Part shown: one piece after another, positions 12,673 to 22,986 of the stretch
Layout of the letters: the number at the start of each line of letters is the position of its first letter
Position numbering within the stretch: position 1 is the first letter of the stretch
NCBI GenBank assembly: GCA_964017045.1
Contig: OZ024797.1
Location: 14,775,562 to 14,839,561 of the forward strand
DNA from: Omphiscola glabra
Taxonomy: Eukaryota > Mollusca > Gastropoda > Lymnaeidae
Direction of reading: 5' to 3'
DNA: 64,000 nt
The notes under the pieces: model-generated
What the model was told of the DNA's origin: nothing
Databases searched by the model: none
Seen by the model: the letters and a program-made list of their open reading frames with translations, nothing else
Program-made: the position numbers and the translations under genes

Positions 12673-13796
12673 TCTCCTCCAGTGCTATCGTTGTATACAA
12701 ATAATGCTAAACATGCTAATAAAACCTCACAGAAAAATGAAGGAAATTGAATGCGCTTCTTCGCCGTCTCATAAAGAACTTGGAAACAAAGTGGACTCAA
12801 CAAAGACAGCAAGAATTTTCTAAAGTAGATTTTCATCGATTTTCACTGACTTCAAAATGCCAATAATTTTTTTTTTTTTTTTTTTTGAATTGTTTGCAAA
12901 CTAATCCGAAACTGCCATATTTTTTCAAGAATCAAAATTGGTGGAGAGGGAGGATGGGGGAGGGCTGAGTATTTATCTCATCTTTATGTTGAAATCGTCT
13001 GCTATTTGACTAACTCACAGTAAACTATTTGACCTTTTTCCACAAAGACTCGAGCCTATTAAAAAAAAAATGTTTTAATTCCCCCTTCCTACGCCGAGCC
13101 ATTACCGCGGTCTAAAAGTAAATTTCACTGAGATGCCCCCCCCCCCCCTTTCCCCCAAGGAGAAGATGGCTCCATGTGAATGGAGACTTTCATTTCGAGC
13201 GTGTCGGTCTGTTATCATAGGCATCATGTAAATTGGCGTATTTAGCACCGCGAATCGCTGTGTTTTTCTGGTGATTACCCCCATTGAGTCATGTCATGGG
13301 ACTCAGCCATTTTGAAGGCTTGCATCCAAACCCCTGACAGATCCATGAATGAAGCGGTGCCGGAAAGCGCGCGCCCTGTACGTGACAGGAAGTTGACATT
13401 TTTCGCAGCGGTAAAAAAAAAAAGGGAGATGATGCTTAATGGAAGAAAAAAAGAAGAAAAAAAAGATGATGGCGTGAATTATCTCTCTTAAACGTATGAG
13501 ATCGGTTGGTTTGATGGGGCGATGGTTTGTTGTTTCGGCACGGCGGTCAGCTGAAGTGCAAAGATTTAGAAAATATGTGTCGATAAACAGATCTCGTACA
13601 ATAGTTTGTTTCGGTTGGTTCATTAAGAGGTTGAATTTTCTCTAGTACAATTTTCGGACTTAGTGGCTGATTAAGATAAGGGTGGTGGTGTGTGGGGGAA
13701 GTGGCCTATGACAGTAAGATGGCGGGGAGGAGTCAGGTTCGCCCCGTGGTCACTTTTTCCATTAAATTTAGGATGTGGCTTTTCGGTAAACTGCCA
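12673..13796. other. Unannotated spacer
   Basis: Contains a poly-T run at 12867-12886, a poly-C tract near 13137-13148 and A-rich stretches around 13410-13460. No gene or RNA was recognised. Confidence 0.6.
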
Positions 13797-14312
13797 CCCT
13801 TGTCGGTAGATGTGACTCATTTAGCCACCCGTGTCGATATATGTAACTCATTTAGCCACCCGTGTCGATAGATGTGACTCATTTAGCCACCCGTGTCGAT
13901 AGATGTGACTCATTTAGCCACCCGTGTCGGTAGATGTGACTCATTTAGCCACCCGTGTCGGTAGATGTGACTCATTTAGCCACCCGTGTCGGTAAATGTG
14001 ACTCATTTAGCAACCCGTGTCGATAGATGTGACTCATTTAGCCACCCGTGTCGATAGATGTGACTCATTTAGCAACCCGTGTCGATAGATGTGACTCATT
14101 TAGCCACCCGTGTCGATAGATGTGACTCATTTAGCCACCCGTGTCGATAGATGTGACTCATTTAGCCACCCGTGTCGATAGATGTGACTCATTTAGCCAC
14201 CCGTGTCGGTAGATGTGACTCATTTAGCCACCCGTGTCGGTAGATGTGACTCATTTAGCCACCCGTGTCGGTAGATGTGACTCATTTAGCCACCCGTGTC
14301 GATAGATGTGAC
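13797..14312. repeat. 32-bp minisatellite carrying TGACTCA
   Basis: About 16 units of 32 bp: TAGCCACCCGTGTCGATAGA followed by TGTGACTCATTT. Sequence divergence is low (mainly GATAGA versus GGTAGA, and GCCACC versus GCAACC). Almost every unit contains TGACTCA, the consensus for bZIP AP-1-type factors, at 32-bp spacing. Whether any factor binds is unknown. Confidence 0.96.
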
Positions 14313-15573
14313 ATCTATTAAAATACAGCATCTGGAGATAGCTTATTTCTCATCAAGATGGTCCACGGTACCTCCGACATTCTAGTTAAAAGACCATATC
14401 AAATGGTATCGTATCCACAGATGGAGAAGTTTCCATACTAAGGCATTACTTCTTCCCTAGAGAATATTGGCCTTAATGGGCTCACAAATATGTTCCAGCC
14501 AAAGATTCAACATTGATGTTTATCCATTCCTGGTCCTTCTATAATTCAGTAGACCGCGTCTTATCAACAAAGTGTAGCTAGTGCCAAACAACTATTTTTT
14601 TTTTTTTTAAACTGGTGATACGTCTTACAAACCCCTCTTCACACAGAGTTCTACTCTTTTTAAGTTAAAGTTTAAATGGAAAAAAAAACCAAACACACAC
14701 ACAAATGACTTGACACGCTAAATATGGGAGAGACCCAAGTCCTTCAATAGTGTCCACTCTAAACATTCAAGTGCAACAGTTATAAGGACAGTAACCCATT
14801 GTTAGATAAACATTTCTGCTCACCCTATAGCTTAATGACGGTGGTACTCAAACATACAGTTTGGGTTTCCGGATAAAATTGAAAAAAAAAAACATGCTCG
14901 AATCCCAACCAACAACCCAACATTGTTACAACTTGATGTAGCAATCGAACATTGTTACAACGTGATGTAACTCAGTATCTGTTAAATAAAATGTAAAAAA
15001 ATGTTCCCTCACCTTAAGATGACGCGTAAGAATATCAGTTGGAGATTAGCTTCCTGAGTCGCTGGTTGGATGACTAGTTTTCTAACGACTCATCACTGCG
15101 ACCAACACTCGGCTGTCCACTGAAAACCAGAGCAAACACAAACGGCACCCTAACGAGGACCACTCGTGTTTGAGGAGGCGGGGGTGGGGGGGGGGTTCTA
15201 GTCATGGGGCGTTGTCCGACTCTGATTTCGTAGGTCGATTGAACTTTTGTTGGAACACTTCTCATCCTTACCCTCCGCATACAAATGTTGCGAGACACCA
15301 GTTCAACAACAAAAGTGGCGGGCCAAAATTTTTGCCACCTAACTTCCATGAAAAAACTCTGCTGAGTGCCGAAACTGACGCCCTTCAAAGTTTTTTTTTT
15401 TAAATGCCGCCCCTTCGGGAACCCCCCCCCCCCCCCATACACCAACGCCCGTCTTATTTTTATGTAGCAATGAATTTCTTTGCAGTTCTTCATTACAATT
15501 TGTACCGTTATTTAATATGAGAATCAACTTGCCGTGGTAATGTGCTGTCTGCGGAAGTCCGAATAGCCAGACT
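14313..15573. other. Unannotated spacer
   Basis: About 1.26 kb upstream of the retrotransposon. It has G- and C-tracts near 15187 and 15421 and short A runs. A GCATTTAAA-poly-A/poly-C arrangement near 15380-15440 looks transposon-like but has no partner end. No gene recognised. Confidence 0.55.
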
Positions 15574-15975
15574 GTGTTTGACCTCCATAGTGCAATGACA
15601 GAATCTACCTTCCCAGATTTCTCCCTCAATCCCTCATGCTCCACACCAACGGACCTTCAAAGCTTTCAGCCCCCACACTGCTCTACTCCTATGCGCTGCA
15701 GTCAACAAGACAAATGGAAACACAGACCATTGCGTATATTAAATGTGAACTTTCAGTCTGCAAGCGGAAAGAGAGTCGAGATAGCCAACTTGATCAACAG
15801 CTTAAAACCTGACATCATCTTGGGCACAGAAACATGGCTGAATCCCTCCATCGACAACGCCGAGGTTGTACCTGATAATTTCAAAATATTCCGGCGTGAT
15901 AGACGAGACAGAGGAGGAGGAGTACTTATTGCTGTCCATGACAGCCTAGACTGTCACGAGGGCAATTCAATCGAA
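15574..15975 (+). pseudogene. LINE endonuclease, N-terminal part
   Basis: The frame runs through a Ser/Pro-rich leader into the start of an EEP endonuclease. LRILNVNFQSASGKR gives the first catalytic Asn, LGTETWLNPSI the catalytic Glu, and RRDRRDRGGGVLIAVHDSL is the following strand. After about residue 130 the homologous sequence stops and the next recognisable motif (GGDFN) is in another frame, so an internal deletion of several tens of codons removed the middle of the domain. It cannot be active. Confidence 0.9.
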
Positions 15976-15988
15976 GAACGCTTTTCTC

Positions 15989-16957
15989 CTTATAGGGGGA
16001 GATTTCAACTTTCCTGGTTGGAACTGGCAGATTCCTGCCTTGAAGCCCAAGTGTCCATACCCGGTCCTACACTCTGACTTTATGGAGATAATTAACAACC
16101 ATGGTCTGGAACAGATGGTTAAAGAACCCACGAGGGGGGAAAACACTCTCGACCTACTCCTCACCAACAGTCCACATCTAATCCCAAGAGTTGAGGTCAT
16201 CCCTGGAATATCAGACCACTGCATACCATATTGCGAATTTCAGTTCAGCGCACTAAAAAAGAAGCAGGCTGTGCGAGAAATCCCCATTTATGCCAAGGCA
16301 GACTGGGATAGCCTGAGAAGGGCAACGCCTGAGCTGAGCTCTAACATGCATGATATTCAGGGTAAAGCGACAACAGAAGAGCTGTGGATGAAGGTCAAGA
16401 CAACACTAACTGATGCAGTGAAGAAATACATACCACACAAGACCACCAAACCAAAGGTAAATCAGCCATGGGTCACAGCTGAAATCCGTAGGCTCATACA
16501 CAGGAGAGACCGCCAGTACAAGCGAATGAAGAAGAATGGCTCGGTCGAACTGAAAGCCGAAGTACTGAGGCTCCGAAGAAACATCCAACGCTTACTGCGC
16601 AGATCCTACTGGAACTACTTGAACGACATTTTCTCAGATGATAATATTCCGGCCAAGGGCGTCAAGAACAAGCGATTCTGGAGCTACACCAAGCACCAAA
16701 AGTCATCAAACAATGGGGTTTCACCCTTGAGATGGGACGGCCATTTGACGTCTGAACCAAAAGCACAGGCGGACATTCTAAATCAACAGTTTCAGTCGGT
16801 CTTTGGTGACGGTAGAGAGTACTCAGAGGATGAGTTCCTTCTAAAGACCAACATGACGAACACAGCCTACCCCATCATGGAAGATATCCACATTTCAGAG
16901 CAGGGTGTTCTGGCACTCCTTAAATCCATTAACCCATACAAGGCATGTGGTCCTTAA
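15989..16957 (+). pseudogene. LINE endonuclease C-part and linker to RT
   Basis: This frame resumes with IGGDFNFPGWNWQ (catalytic Asp/Asn) and continues through TLDLLLTNSPHLI to GISDHCIP, where the SDH motif supplies the last catalytic His. After that comes the basic, helix-rich linker typical between endonuclease and RT (RRLIHRRDRQYKRMKK, then RFWSYTKHQK). It ends at ALLKSINPYKACGP, the start of the RT domain, where a stop is created by the first 34-bp duplicate. Confidence 0.9.
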
Positions 16958-17088
16958 ATCCATTAACCCTTACAAGGCATGTGGTCCTTAAATCCATTAA
17001 CCCATACAAGGCATGTGGTCCTTAAATCCATTAACCCATACAAGGCATGTGGTCCTTAAATCCATTAACCCATACAAGGCATGTGGTC
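16919..17088 (+). repeat. Five 34-bp repeats inside the RT coding sequence
   Basis: Five head-to-tail copies of a 34-bp unit (CCTTAAATCCATTAACCCAT and the next 14 bp), one with a single change (CCCTTAC). The unit codes for LKSINPYKACGP, the conserved start of the RT. As 34 is not a multiple of three, each added copy shifts the frame. This is an array in formation inside once-functional coding sequence. Confidence 0.96.
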
Positions 17089-17490
17089 CCGACAACATTA
17101 AACCACGAGTGCTAAAAGAATTGGCAAATGAAATCGATCCTTCGCTGACATTCCTCTTCCAATCGTCGCTACTCACAGGCAACGTTCCAACCGACTGGAG
17201 AACGGCGCATGTCACTCCAATCTACAAAAAAGGGGAGCATTACGACCCAGCCAACTACTCCCGGTATCTCTCACCAGCGTAGTATGCAAACTATTGGAGC
17301 ACATAATAGTAAGCGCGGTCATGAATCATCTTGAAAACCACAATATACTGAATGACTGTCAGCATGGCTTCCGAGTCAATAGATCATGTGAGACCCAACT
17401 CCTTGAATTTGCTGAAGATTTGACGACCAGTTTGGAGAACAGCAAGCAAACAGATGTGCTTGTACTGGACTTCTCAAAGGCATTTGACCG
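17055..17490 (+). pseudogene. LINE reverse transcriptase, first half (frameshifted)
   Basis: After the last repeat the frame reads SINPYKACGPDNIKPRVLKE, then LLTGNVPTDWRTAHVTPIYK and HYDPANY, the fingers region of the RT. A frameshift around 17255-17262 moves the rest into the frame that reads SLTSVVCKLLEHII and later HGFRVNRSCETQLLEF, ending with DFSKAFD at 17468-17488, which carries the first catalytic Asp. A small deletion follows directly and changes frame again. Confidence 0.9.
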
Positions 17491-17900
17491 CAATTACACA
17501 AACTGCAGAGATATGGGATCGAAGGCAATACCAAAACATGGATCTCTAGCTTCCTCAGCGACCGATGCCAGGCTGTAGTGGTAGACGGCGCAACCTCCTC
17601 CTTTGTCTGTGTTAAGTCAGGGGTCCCCCAGGGCTCTGTGCTAGGCCCCTGTTTGTTCCTAGCATATATCAATGACCTGCCCGAGAAGCTGACCTCCCAA
17701 CTAAGACTGTTCGCAGATGACACGGCGGTTTATAGAACGATTGCCAACAGTTCTGACCAGGACCAGCTGCAACAGGACCTCAATCGGTTAGCCAAGTGGG
17801 AGATGAGCCGGGACATGGAATTTCATCCCGTCAAGTGCCACACACTGTCAGTCTCCAGAAGCAGATCCCCTCTACACCACCCTTACGAATTGCATGGCCA
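17491..17900 (+). pseudogene. LINE reverse transcriptase, catalytic half
   Basis: The frame reads LQRYGIEGNTKTWISSFLSD, then SGVPQGSVLGPCLFLAYIND and LRLFADDTAVYR. FADD at 17710-17721 holds the catalytic Asp pair and is intact. The match to the RT palm ends near HGHILE, where the normal KYLGV-type segment is missing and the frame changes. Motif spacing is normal for CR1/L2-type RTs except for the losses at both edges. Confidence 0.92.
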
Positions 17901-17904
17901 TATT

Positions 17905-18485
17905 CTAGAGCCAGGGACGAGCACATTAGCAATGTGTGCAATCGGGCAAACAAGACCCTGGGGTTCCTAAGATGAAATCTGAAGATTTGCAACTCAAGCG
18001 TGAAAGAAAAAGCATATAAAGCCTTTGTCCGGCCGCTGTTAGAGTACGCATCCTCAGTCTGGGACCCATTTACCCAGAAGAGCATCGATAGGTTGGAGGC
18101 GGTCCAACGACGGGCAGCACGCTTTGTCATGAACCGATACAGAAACACCTTTAGTGTTGGCAGCATGCTGGAAACTTTAGGGTGGTCACCGTTAGAAGAA
18201 CGACGACGACTATCTAGGCTCTCCATGTTGTACAAGATCAATAATGGGCTGGTCCACTGCTCCAGTATCAAACAGAAACTTGTCAATCTCCCCCCTAGAC
18301 AGCGAAGAGGTCACGACAAACAGTTTCGACTTCTAAAAACAAGAACTCAGTACAGGAGCTCCTCATTCCTTCCAAAGACAATAAAGGAATGGAACAATCT
18401 TCCAAAAACAACAGTTGCGGCGACTACACTTGATACATTTGCGGCTCTTGCCTCCTGTCTTGCAACCAGTAAATTATCCCCTTAA
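17905..18485 (+). pseudogene. LINE RT thumb and C-terminal region
   Basis: The sequence reads DEHISNVCNRANKTLGFLR, then an in-frame TGA near 17970 that replaces a residue, then KAYKAFVRPLLEYASSVWDP, RLEAVQRRAARFVMNRY and LGWSPLEERRRLSRLSMLYK. This is the standard C-terminus of CR1/Jockey-like ORF2 proteins. The frame stops at 18483-18485 (TAA). No CCHC or C2H2 zinc finger is present at this end, unlike the other LINE fragments in the window. Confidence 0.9.
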
Positions 18486-18584
18486 AAAAACCACGCACAT
18501 TAACATCGCGAACCCCTCTGAACCATAGGGGCCATAATGATCAATGCATTGATCGTGGGCCCTGAAAGCATAGAAGAAGAAGAA
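18486..18584 (+). other. LINE 3' UTR with hairpin and GAA tail
   Basis: A 16-bp perfect palindrome, GATCAATGCATTGATC (18539-18554), is flanked by AGGGGCC (18527) and GGGCCCT (18557), which can extend the stem with one bulge. The sequence ends in an AGAAGAAGAAGAA tail at 18572-18584. Short 3' repeats of this kind are characteristic of CR1/L2-type elements. The hairpin may be the RT recognition structure; that role is inferred. Confidence 0.75.
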
Positions 18585-18835
18585 CTTGGGTACAACATGG
18601 ACTCAACCCGGACACAACTTGGGTAATGCATGGACACAACTTGGATACAGCATGGACACACCTTGGAGACAACTTGGGTACAGCATGGACACACCCCGAG
18701 AACAACTTGGGTACGGCATGGACACGACCCGTACACAACGTGTAAACAGCTACGGCACAACTTGGACACAAAGTGGACACAACTTGGATAAAGCATAGTC
18801 CCACCATGAACACAACGTAAAACATAACCTGGGAA
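18585..18835. repeat. About 24-bp minisatellite
   Basis: Roughly ten imperfect units around ACTTGGGTACAGCATGGACA, starting directly after the LINE tail. It may be an older array into which the LINE inserted, or may have expanded from the junction; the sequence alone does not decide. Confidence 0.85.
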
Positions 18836-19069
18836 GAGATGGGTTGCGAAGTGGACACATAGCTTGGGCAAAACGTGGACACGGCATTCGGGCACACCTT
18901 TGGCACTAGCCGGCTACGACAAGCAACATTTCATAAAAGTTTTTAAGGTGAATGTTACACAAAACATTTTATAGACATATCATTTTTTTCTGCGCCATTT
19001 TGATGTCATGCCATCGAAGGTCCACAAAGCCCAGTCTTATTATAGTGACATCCTAGGAGTGGTATAGGA

Positions 19070-19270
19070 CAGTGGTAAGCAAATCGCAGCTCATGAGCCG
19101 CATGCGGCTCCTAAGCTACCTGAGTGCGGCTCGGCCAATAGGCCACTAATCGGTTTTGACTCCAATTCTTGACAGGTTTTCGAAAAGGAATTTGGCTCTC
19201 AATTTTTTTTTTTTAAATCGCCCTGCTGCTGATTTTTGGCTCTTTTGACTAATGAGTTTGCCGACCACTG
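19070..19270 (+). mobile_element. hAT MITE, CAGTGGTAAGC ends
   Basis: A 201-bp element starting CAGTGGTAAGCAAATCGCAG and ending GAGTTTGCCGACCACTG. The ends are inverted copies with a few mismatches. Flanks GTATAGGA (19062-19069) and GTCTAGGA (19271-19278) match at 7 of 8 positions. Internal GAGCCGCATGCGGCTC and GGCTCTTTTGAC phrases are typical of a widespread hAT group. It does not encode a transposase. Confidence 0.9.
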
Positions 19271-19387
19271 GTCTAGGAGCATTTAAAAGTCGCCGAGTGG
19301 GAGAAACCACTTAATGTGTTTTATAATAATTTTAGCGGACATGTGATATAGTACTCGAGGCCGTTTGAAGTTTTCTCAATCAGATAA

Positions 19388-19534
19388 GAGGACCTCAAAC
19401 CAAAGTGGAGGACACAGTAGTGATTGTTTAGTGAAAGAGGACCTCAAACCAAAGTGGATGACACAGTAGTGATTGTTTAGTGAAAGAGGACCTCAAACCA
19501 AAGTGGAGGACACAGTAGTGATTGTTTAGTGAAA
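19388..19534. repeat. 49-bp repeat, three copies
   Basis: Three nearly identical 49-bp units beginning GAGGACCTCAAACCAAAGTG. Only one internal base differs between copies, so the array is young or homogenised. Confidence 0.95.
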
Positions 19535-19569
19535 GTAAATTTTGGGTTGATTTGTGTTGCACAGCCTGG

Positions 19570-19902
19570 GTGGCTCTTAGAAAGCTGTTGGCCCTTTGAC
19601 AGCTATTGGCTCTTTGAAAGCTGTTGGCTCTTTGAAAGTTGTTGGCTCTTTGAAAGCTGTTGGCTCTTTGACAGCTGTTGGCTCTTTGAAAGATTTTGAC
19701 ACTTAAGAAGCTAGTGGATTTTTTTAAAGCTGGTGGCTTTTTGGAAACGTGTAGCTCTTTGGTAGCTGGTGGCTCTTTTGTAGCTGGTGGCTCTATTGTC
19801 GCTGGTGGCTCTTTTGTAGCTGGTGGCTCTTTTGTAGCTGGTGGCTCTTTGCTAGCTGGTGGCTCTTTTGTAGCTGGTGGCTCTTTGCTAGCTGGTGGCC
19901 CA
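19570..19902. repeat. 17/18-bp (GTTGGCTCTTTGAAAGCT)n minisatellite
   Basis: About 18 units that shift gradually from GTTGGCTCTTTGAAAGCT on the left to GGTGGCTCTTTTGTAGCT on the right. The glycine-rich frame over the right half is an artefact. Confidence 0.93.
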
Positions 19903-20163
19903 CGATGTAATTTTGTATAAAAGTCTGCAATAAAAATGTCAGATTAGAACATAAACTTTTATTGAAATGAACGATTTCAGCAGACAAAAAAATAAATAAA
20001 TATAGCTTTTAAATTAATAAATATGTACATTTAAAAAAACACAATACTATATATATTTGGAGGGGGGTAAATTTATTGTTAGGATTTTAAATTAGTTTTA
20101 GAGCCCCTGTTTGAGAATATGACATCACGTGTAAGCATTCAATGTATGTCCAAAGAAGAGCTG

Positions 20164-20430
20164 CTACAGTTAGCGTTTGGGGCAAGTGTATGGCATCTTT
20201 CCGTCTACGAGAGACGATAGATTATCTTTTCTGATTGCAGCTCTTGGTGTGGCTAGTGAGACCGATCCTCGAGTGGCAGTCTCTTTTGCATGAATGCGGT
20301 GGAGCAGTGTTTTCTGGCCTTTCTCTGCGCTCTCTTTGCAGCTGCTTCCGCCCTGTAGAGCTCCTCGGGACGTAGTGATCCTGCCTTCACGATACCACGC
20401 CATGTGGATCGATCCTCCGCCAAATCACTT
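20164..20430 (-). pseudogene. LINE ORF2 C-terminal fragment with zinc finger
   Basis: Reading the minus strand from 20430, one frame gives DLAEDRSTWRGIVKAGSLRP and an Ala/Lys/Arg-rich helix (YRAEAAAKRAQRKARKH). After a frameshift another frame gives SCKRDCHSRIGLTSHTKSC followed by a stop near 20223. This DRS-W...CHSRIGL-SH-C ending is typical of ORF2 C-termini in several animal non-LTR retrotransposons. A 25-bp sequence (20164-20188, starting CTACAGTTAGCGTTTGG) recurs at 20456-20480. Only the 3' end of the element is present. Confidence 0.8.
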
Positions 20431-20738
20431 GGGGCAAATGCTGGGTAAGAAATGCTACAGTTAGTGTTTGGGGCAAGTGCCGGTTAGCGTGGGACTTGCA
20501 CTTACGTGAGTGGCGTAATAAGGAAACTAAATAACGTTGGTTGCACATTGTACTTCTCGTACAAACATTTGTATATTGTACCACCTGGTACAGAAATTCT
20601 TTAATTTTTCTTGTACAATGCGCAATATTTACACTGCAATGTGTATTTTTAAGCGAAGGCAGATAATGTTATTAAAGTTTAAATCTAACATTTATATTGG
20701 TCGAAACATTGGTCAAAAATCTTCACAATATTTTAGAG

Positions 20739-20935
20739 CAGCGGTTCTCAACTTGTGGGTCGCGACCAATTTGAGGGTCGATCGACCCTTTTACAGGGGT
20801 CGCCTAAGACCTCCCAGGAAACACATATACTCGACAGTTATAAAGCAGCAACGATAATAATTTTTTGGTAAGGGTCGCCACAACGCGAGGAACCGTGTTA
20901 AGGCGTCACTGCTTTGGCAAGATTGAGAACCGCTG
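20739..20935 (+). mobile_element. SPIN-like hAT MITE, copy 2
   Basis: A 197-bp copy beginning CAGCGGTTCTCAACTTGTGG and ending GATTGAGAACCGCTG. Flanking octamers TTTTAGAG and TGCTAGAG match at 6 of 8. Internal GGGGTCGCCTAAGACC matches copy 1. More diverged than copy 4. Confidence 0.88.
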
Positions 20936-22251
20936 TGCTAGAGCCTATCATCTTTGTCTTCTTCACGATGTCAGCACTAGGTCAACATTTTCTACATCGT
21001 CATCTCAATATTGCTACGAAAGCAATTTTAACAACACTTAACTTATATACATATTTTTTTTCCCTTGGACTTTGTCATTACGTGATGGCGAGAGACTGTA
21101 AGAAATGGCCCCTCAATTGCGGTTTTTAGCTAGGCGAGGGATCAAATAATGGAAAAAATCTCTCCCCCCCCCCCTAAGTTTATTATAAGTACCACACGTG
21201 GTTCGTGTAGCAGTGATGTGTACATAAATGGACGATGACGTGCCGAGAGTTTTTATTGCTCGTCAGCAGTCAAAAAATTAACGGCACGAAGGTCAGGAAG
21301 GAATTGCGCCAATGTGCCAACTGAACTGTAAAGATTTGGATTTGATAATACTTATTATTTATGGCGTTAATGGCATAGAGGGATGGACGAAAGAGTGCCA
21401 GAGGCCCGTGGGGGTCAGGGTCGGGTGAAGGGCGTCGGGATCTTATGGTGAGGGAACATTTTGGAAGAGACAACCCGGAACAAACGAACAGACGCACGTG
21501 TCGGCTGAGAATCTTCTTCGTCCCTAGTTCTGTGTTGTCTTCTTTCAAGTATTCCTTAATGGTGTGTTCCTTCTTACCCCGTACCCCCACTCCACCCCTC
21601 TTTTCCCCTGGGGATAGGTTGTTATAAATTAGCTTGACCCATGTGACAGAAGAATGTGGGGAAAAAAACCCCACAAACCACATACGACTATGAGATATTT
21701 TATAGCTGGCACGACATGAGCTGCTAGTTACGCCCCTGCCAGTGTCTAGTTCTACCTTCATTCCTACCCATTGATGGACCCACACCCCATTTTGGGAGGA
21801 CGGGGGTGTTATTCGTTGGTAATTATAAAACTAGTAGAGAACTCATGCTTCTTAAAATTTTTCTGATCTCTGAAATACCCGATGTTTTGACGCATATACT
21901 AAATAGCGGAATGACACTCCATTGAATAACACTAACATTAAGACATTGTTAGATGTGTTAGGGAGAGACCCTTAATTTTAGCATTACTGACCCAGTTTCT
22001 AGCCATTTCATTATTTAGTAGATTCTAAGTTATTAGGCTAACGGTTGGGCCAGTTATATCCCGTTTGGAGGTCGTCATGACGCAAACAACCATCAATTTT
22101 CCTACATTTTCCCCTGTATTTCTCTCTCGTTCAATCTCTCTCTCTATAAACTTTTGATGTAGTTATCTTAGTATGACGCATTGAGAAAAAATAATAACAG
22201 GCTATGTTTGCGTACAGTCCAGTGGATCTCACACTGTGATCATTTATTTTT
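20936..22251. other. Unannotated spacer
   Basis: About 1.3 kb with no array and no recognisable gene. The 171-codon minus-strand frame at 21270-21785 has no domain or helix pattern I recognise and is probably chance. Confidence 0.55.
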
Positions 22252-22452
22252 TAAACGACGTTATCATAGATAGTGTTGGTGTCCTGGGTTAAAATGACGT
22301 TAACATTGATGGTGGTGGGGTCCTGGTTTAAAATGACGTTAACATAAATGGTGGTGATGTCCTGGTTTAAAATGACGTAAACATTGATGGTGGTGGTGCC
22401 TGGGTTAAAATGACGTTAACATTGATGGTGGTTGGGTCCTGGTTTTAAAATG
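22252..22452. repeat. 39-bp minisatellite
   Basis: About five units containing AAAATGACGTTAACATTGAT and GGTGGTGGGGTCCTGG, with small length differences. Confidence 0.92.
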
Positions 22453-22643
22453 GGAAAAGGTAGGAGGATGTGGATACGGGATATTGGGATTAAATAAATA
22501 AAAAAAAGGCTAGCCTGGTTTTGGGGGTGTGGGTGACAAAAAACTGTTCCACTTTTGCGGCTATTAATAGGAACAATGAGAGTAATGAGATGTACAAAGA
22601 AGGATAATATACTCAACTCAAGATTTTGTATTTACAGGATATG

Positions 22644-22986
22644 TTCTTGTTTCCCGTTGTTTATTGGGTGTTTTCTTGTTTCCCGTTGTTAATTGGGTGT
22701 TTCCTTGTTTCCCGTTGTTTATTGGGTGTTTTCTTGTTTCCCCTTGTTTATTGGGTGTTTTCTTGTTTCCCGTTGTTTATTGGGTGTTTTCTTGTTTCCC
22801 GTTGTTTATTGGGTGTTTTCTTGTTTCCCGTTGTTTATTGGGTGTTTTCTTGTTTCCCGTTGTTTATTGGGTGTTTTCTTGTTTCCCGTTGTTTATTGGG
22901 TGTTTTCTTGTTTCCCGTTGTTTATTGGGTGTTTTCTTGTTTCCCGTTGTTTATTGGGTGTTTTCTTGTTTCCCGTTGTTTTTTGG
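22644..22986. repeat. 29-bp minisatellite
   Basis: About 12 nearly identical units, CTTGTTTCCCGTTGTTTATT followed by GGGTGTTTT. Low divergence indicates recent expansion. All plus frames stay open, giving hydrophobic pseudo-proteins. Confidence 0.97.

Larger units (their letters stand above)
15574..18584 (+). mobile_element. Degenerate CR1/L2-like non-LTR retrotransposon
   Basis: A single-ORF LINE remnant of about 3 kb. In order: a Pro/Ser-rich leader, an apurinic endonuclease (EEP) domain, a linker, a reverse transcriptase, a thumb/C-terminal region, and a short 3' UTR ending in a GAA-type tail. The retrotransposon order and the RT motifs (DFSKAFD, GVPQGSVLGP, FADD) place it in the Jockey/CR1/L2 group; the exact clade needs a phylogeny. 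It is dead: part of the endonuclease is missing, five 34-bp repeats break the frame before the RT, further frameshifts occur near 17255 and 17490, a segment is lost near 17900, and there is an in-frame TGA near 17970. The 5' end is probably truncated. Confidence 0.93.

Noticed and set aside
13797..14312. Possible CRISPR array
   Set aside because: Regular repeats, but there are no unique spacers between them and the context is eukaryotic. The same holds for all other arrays.
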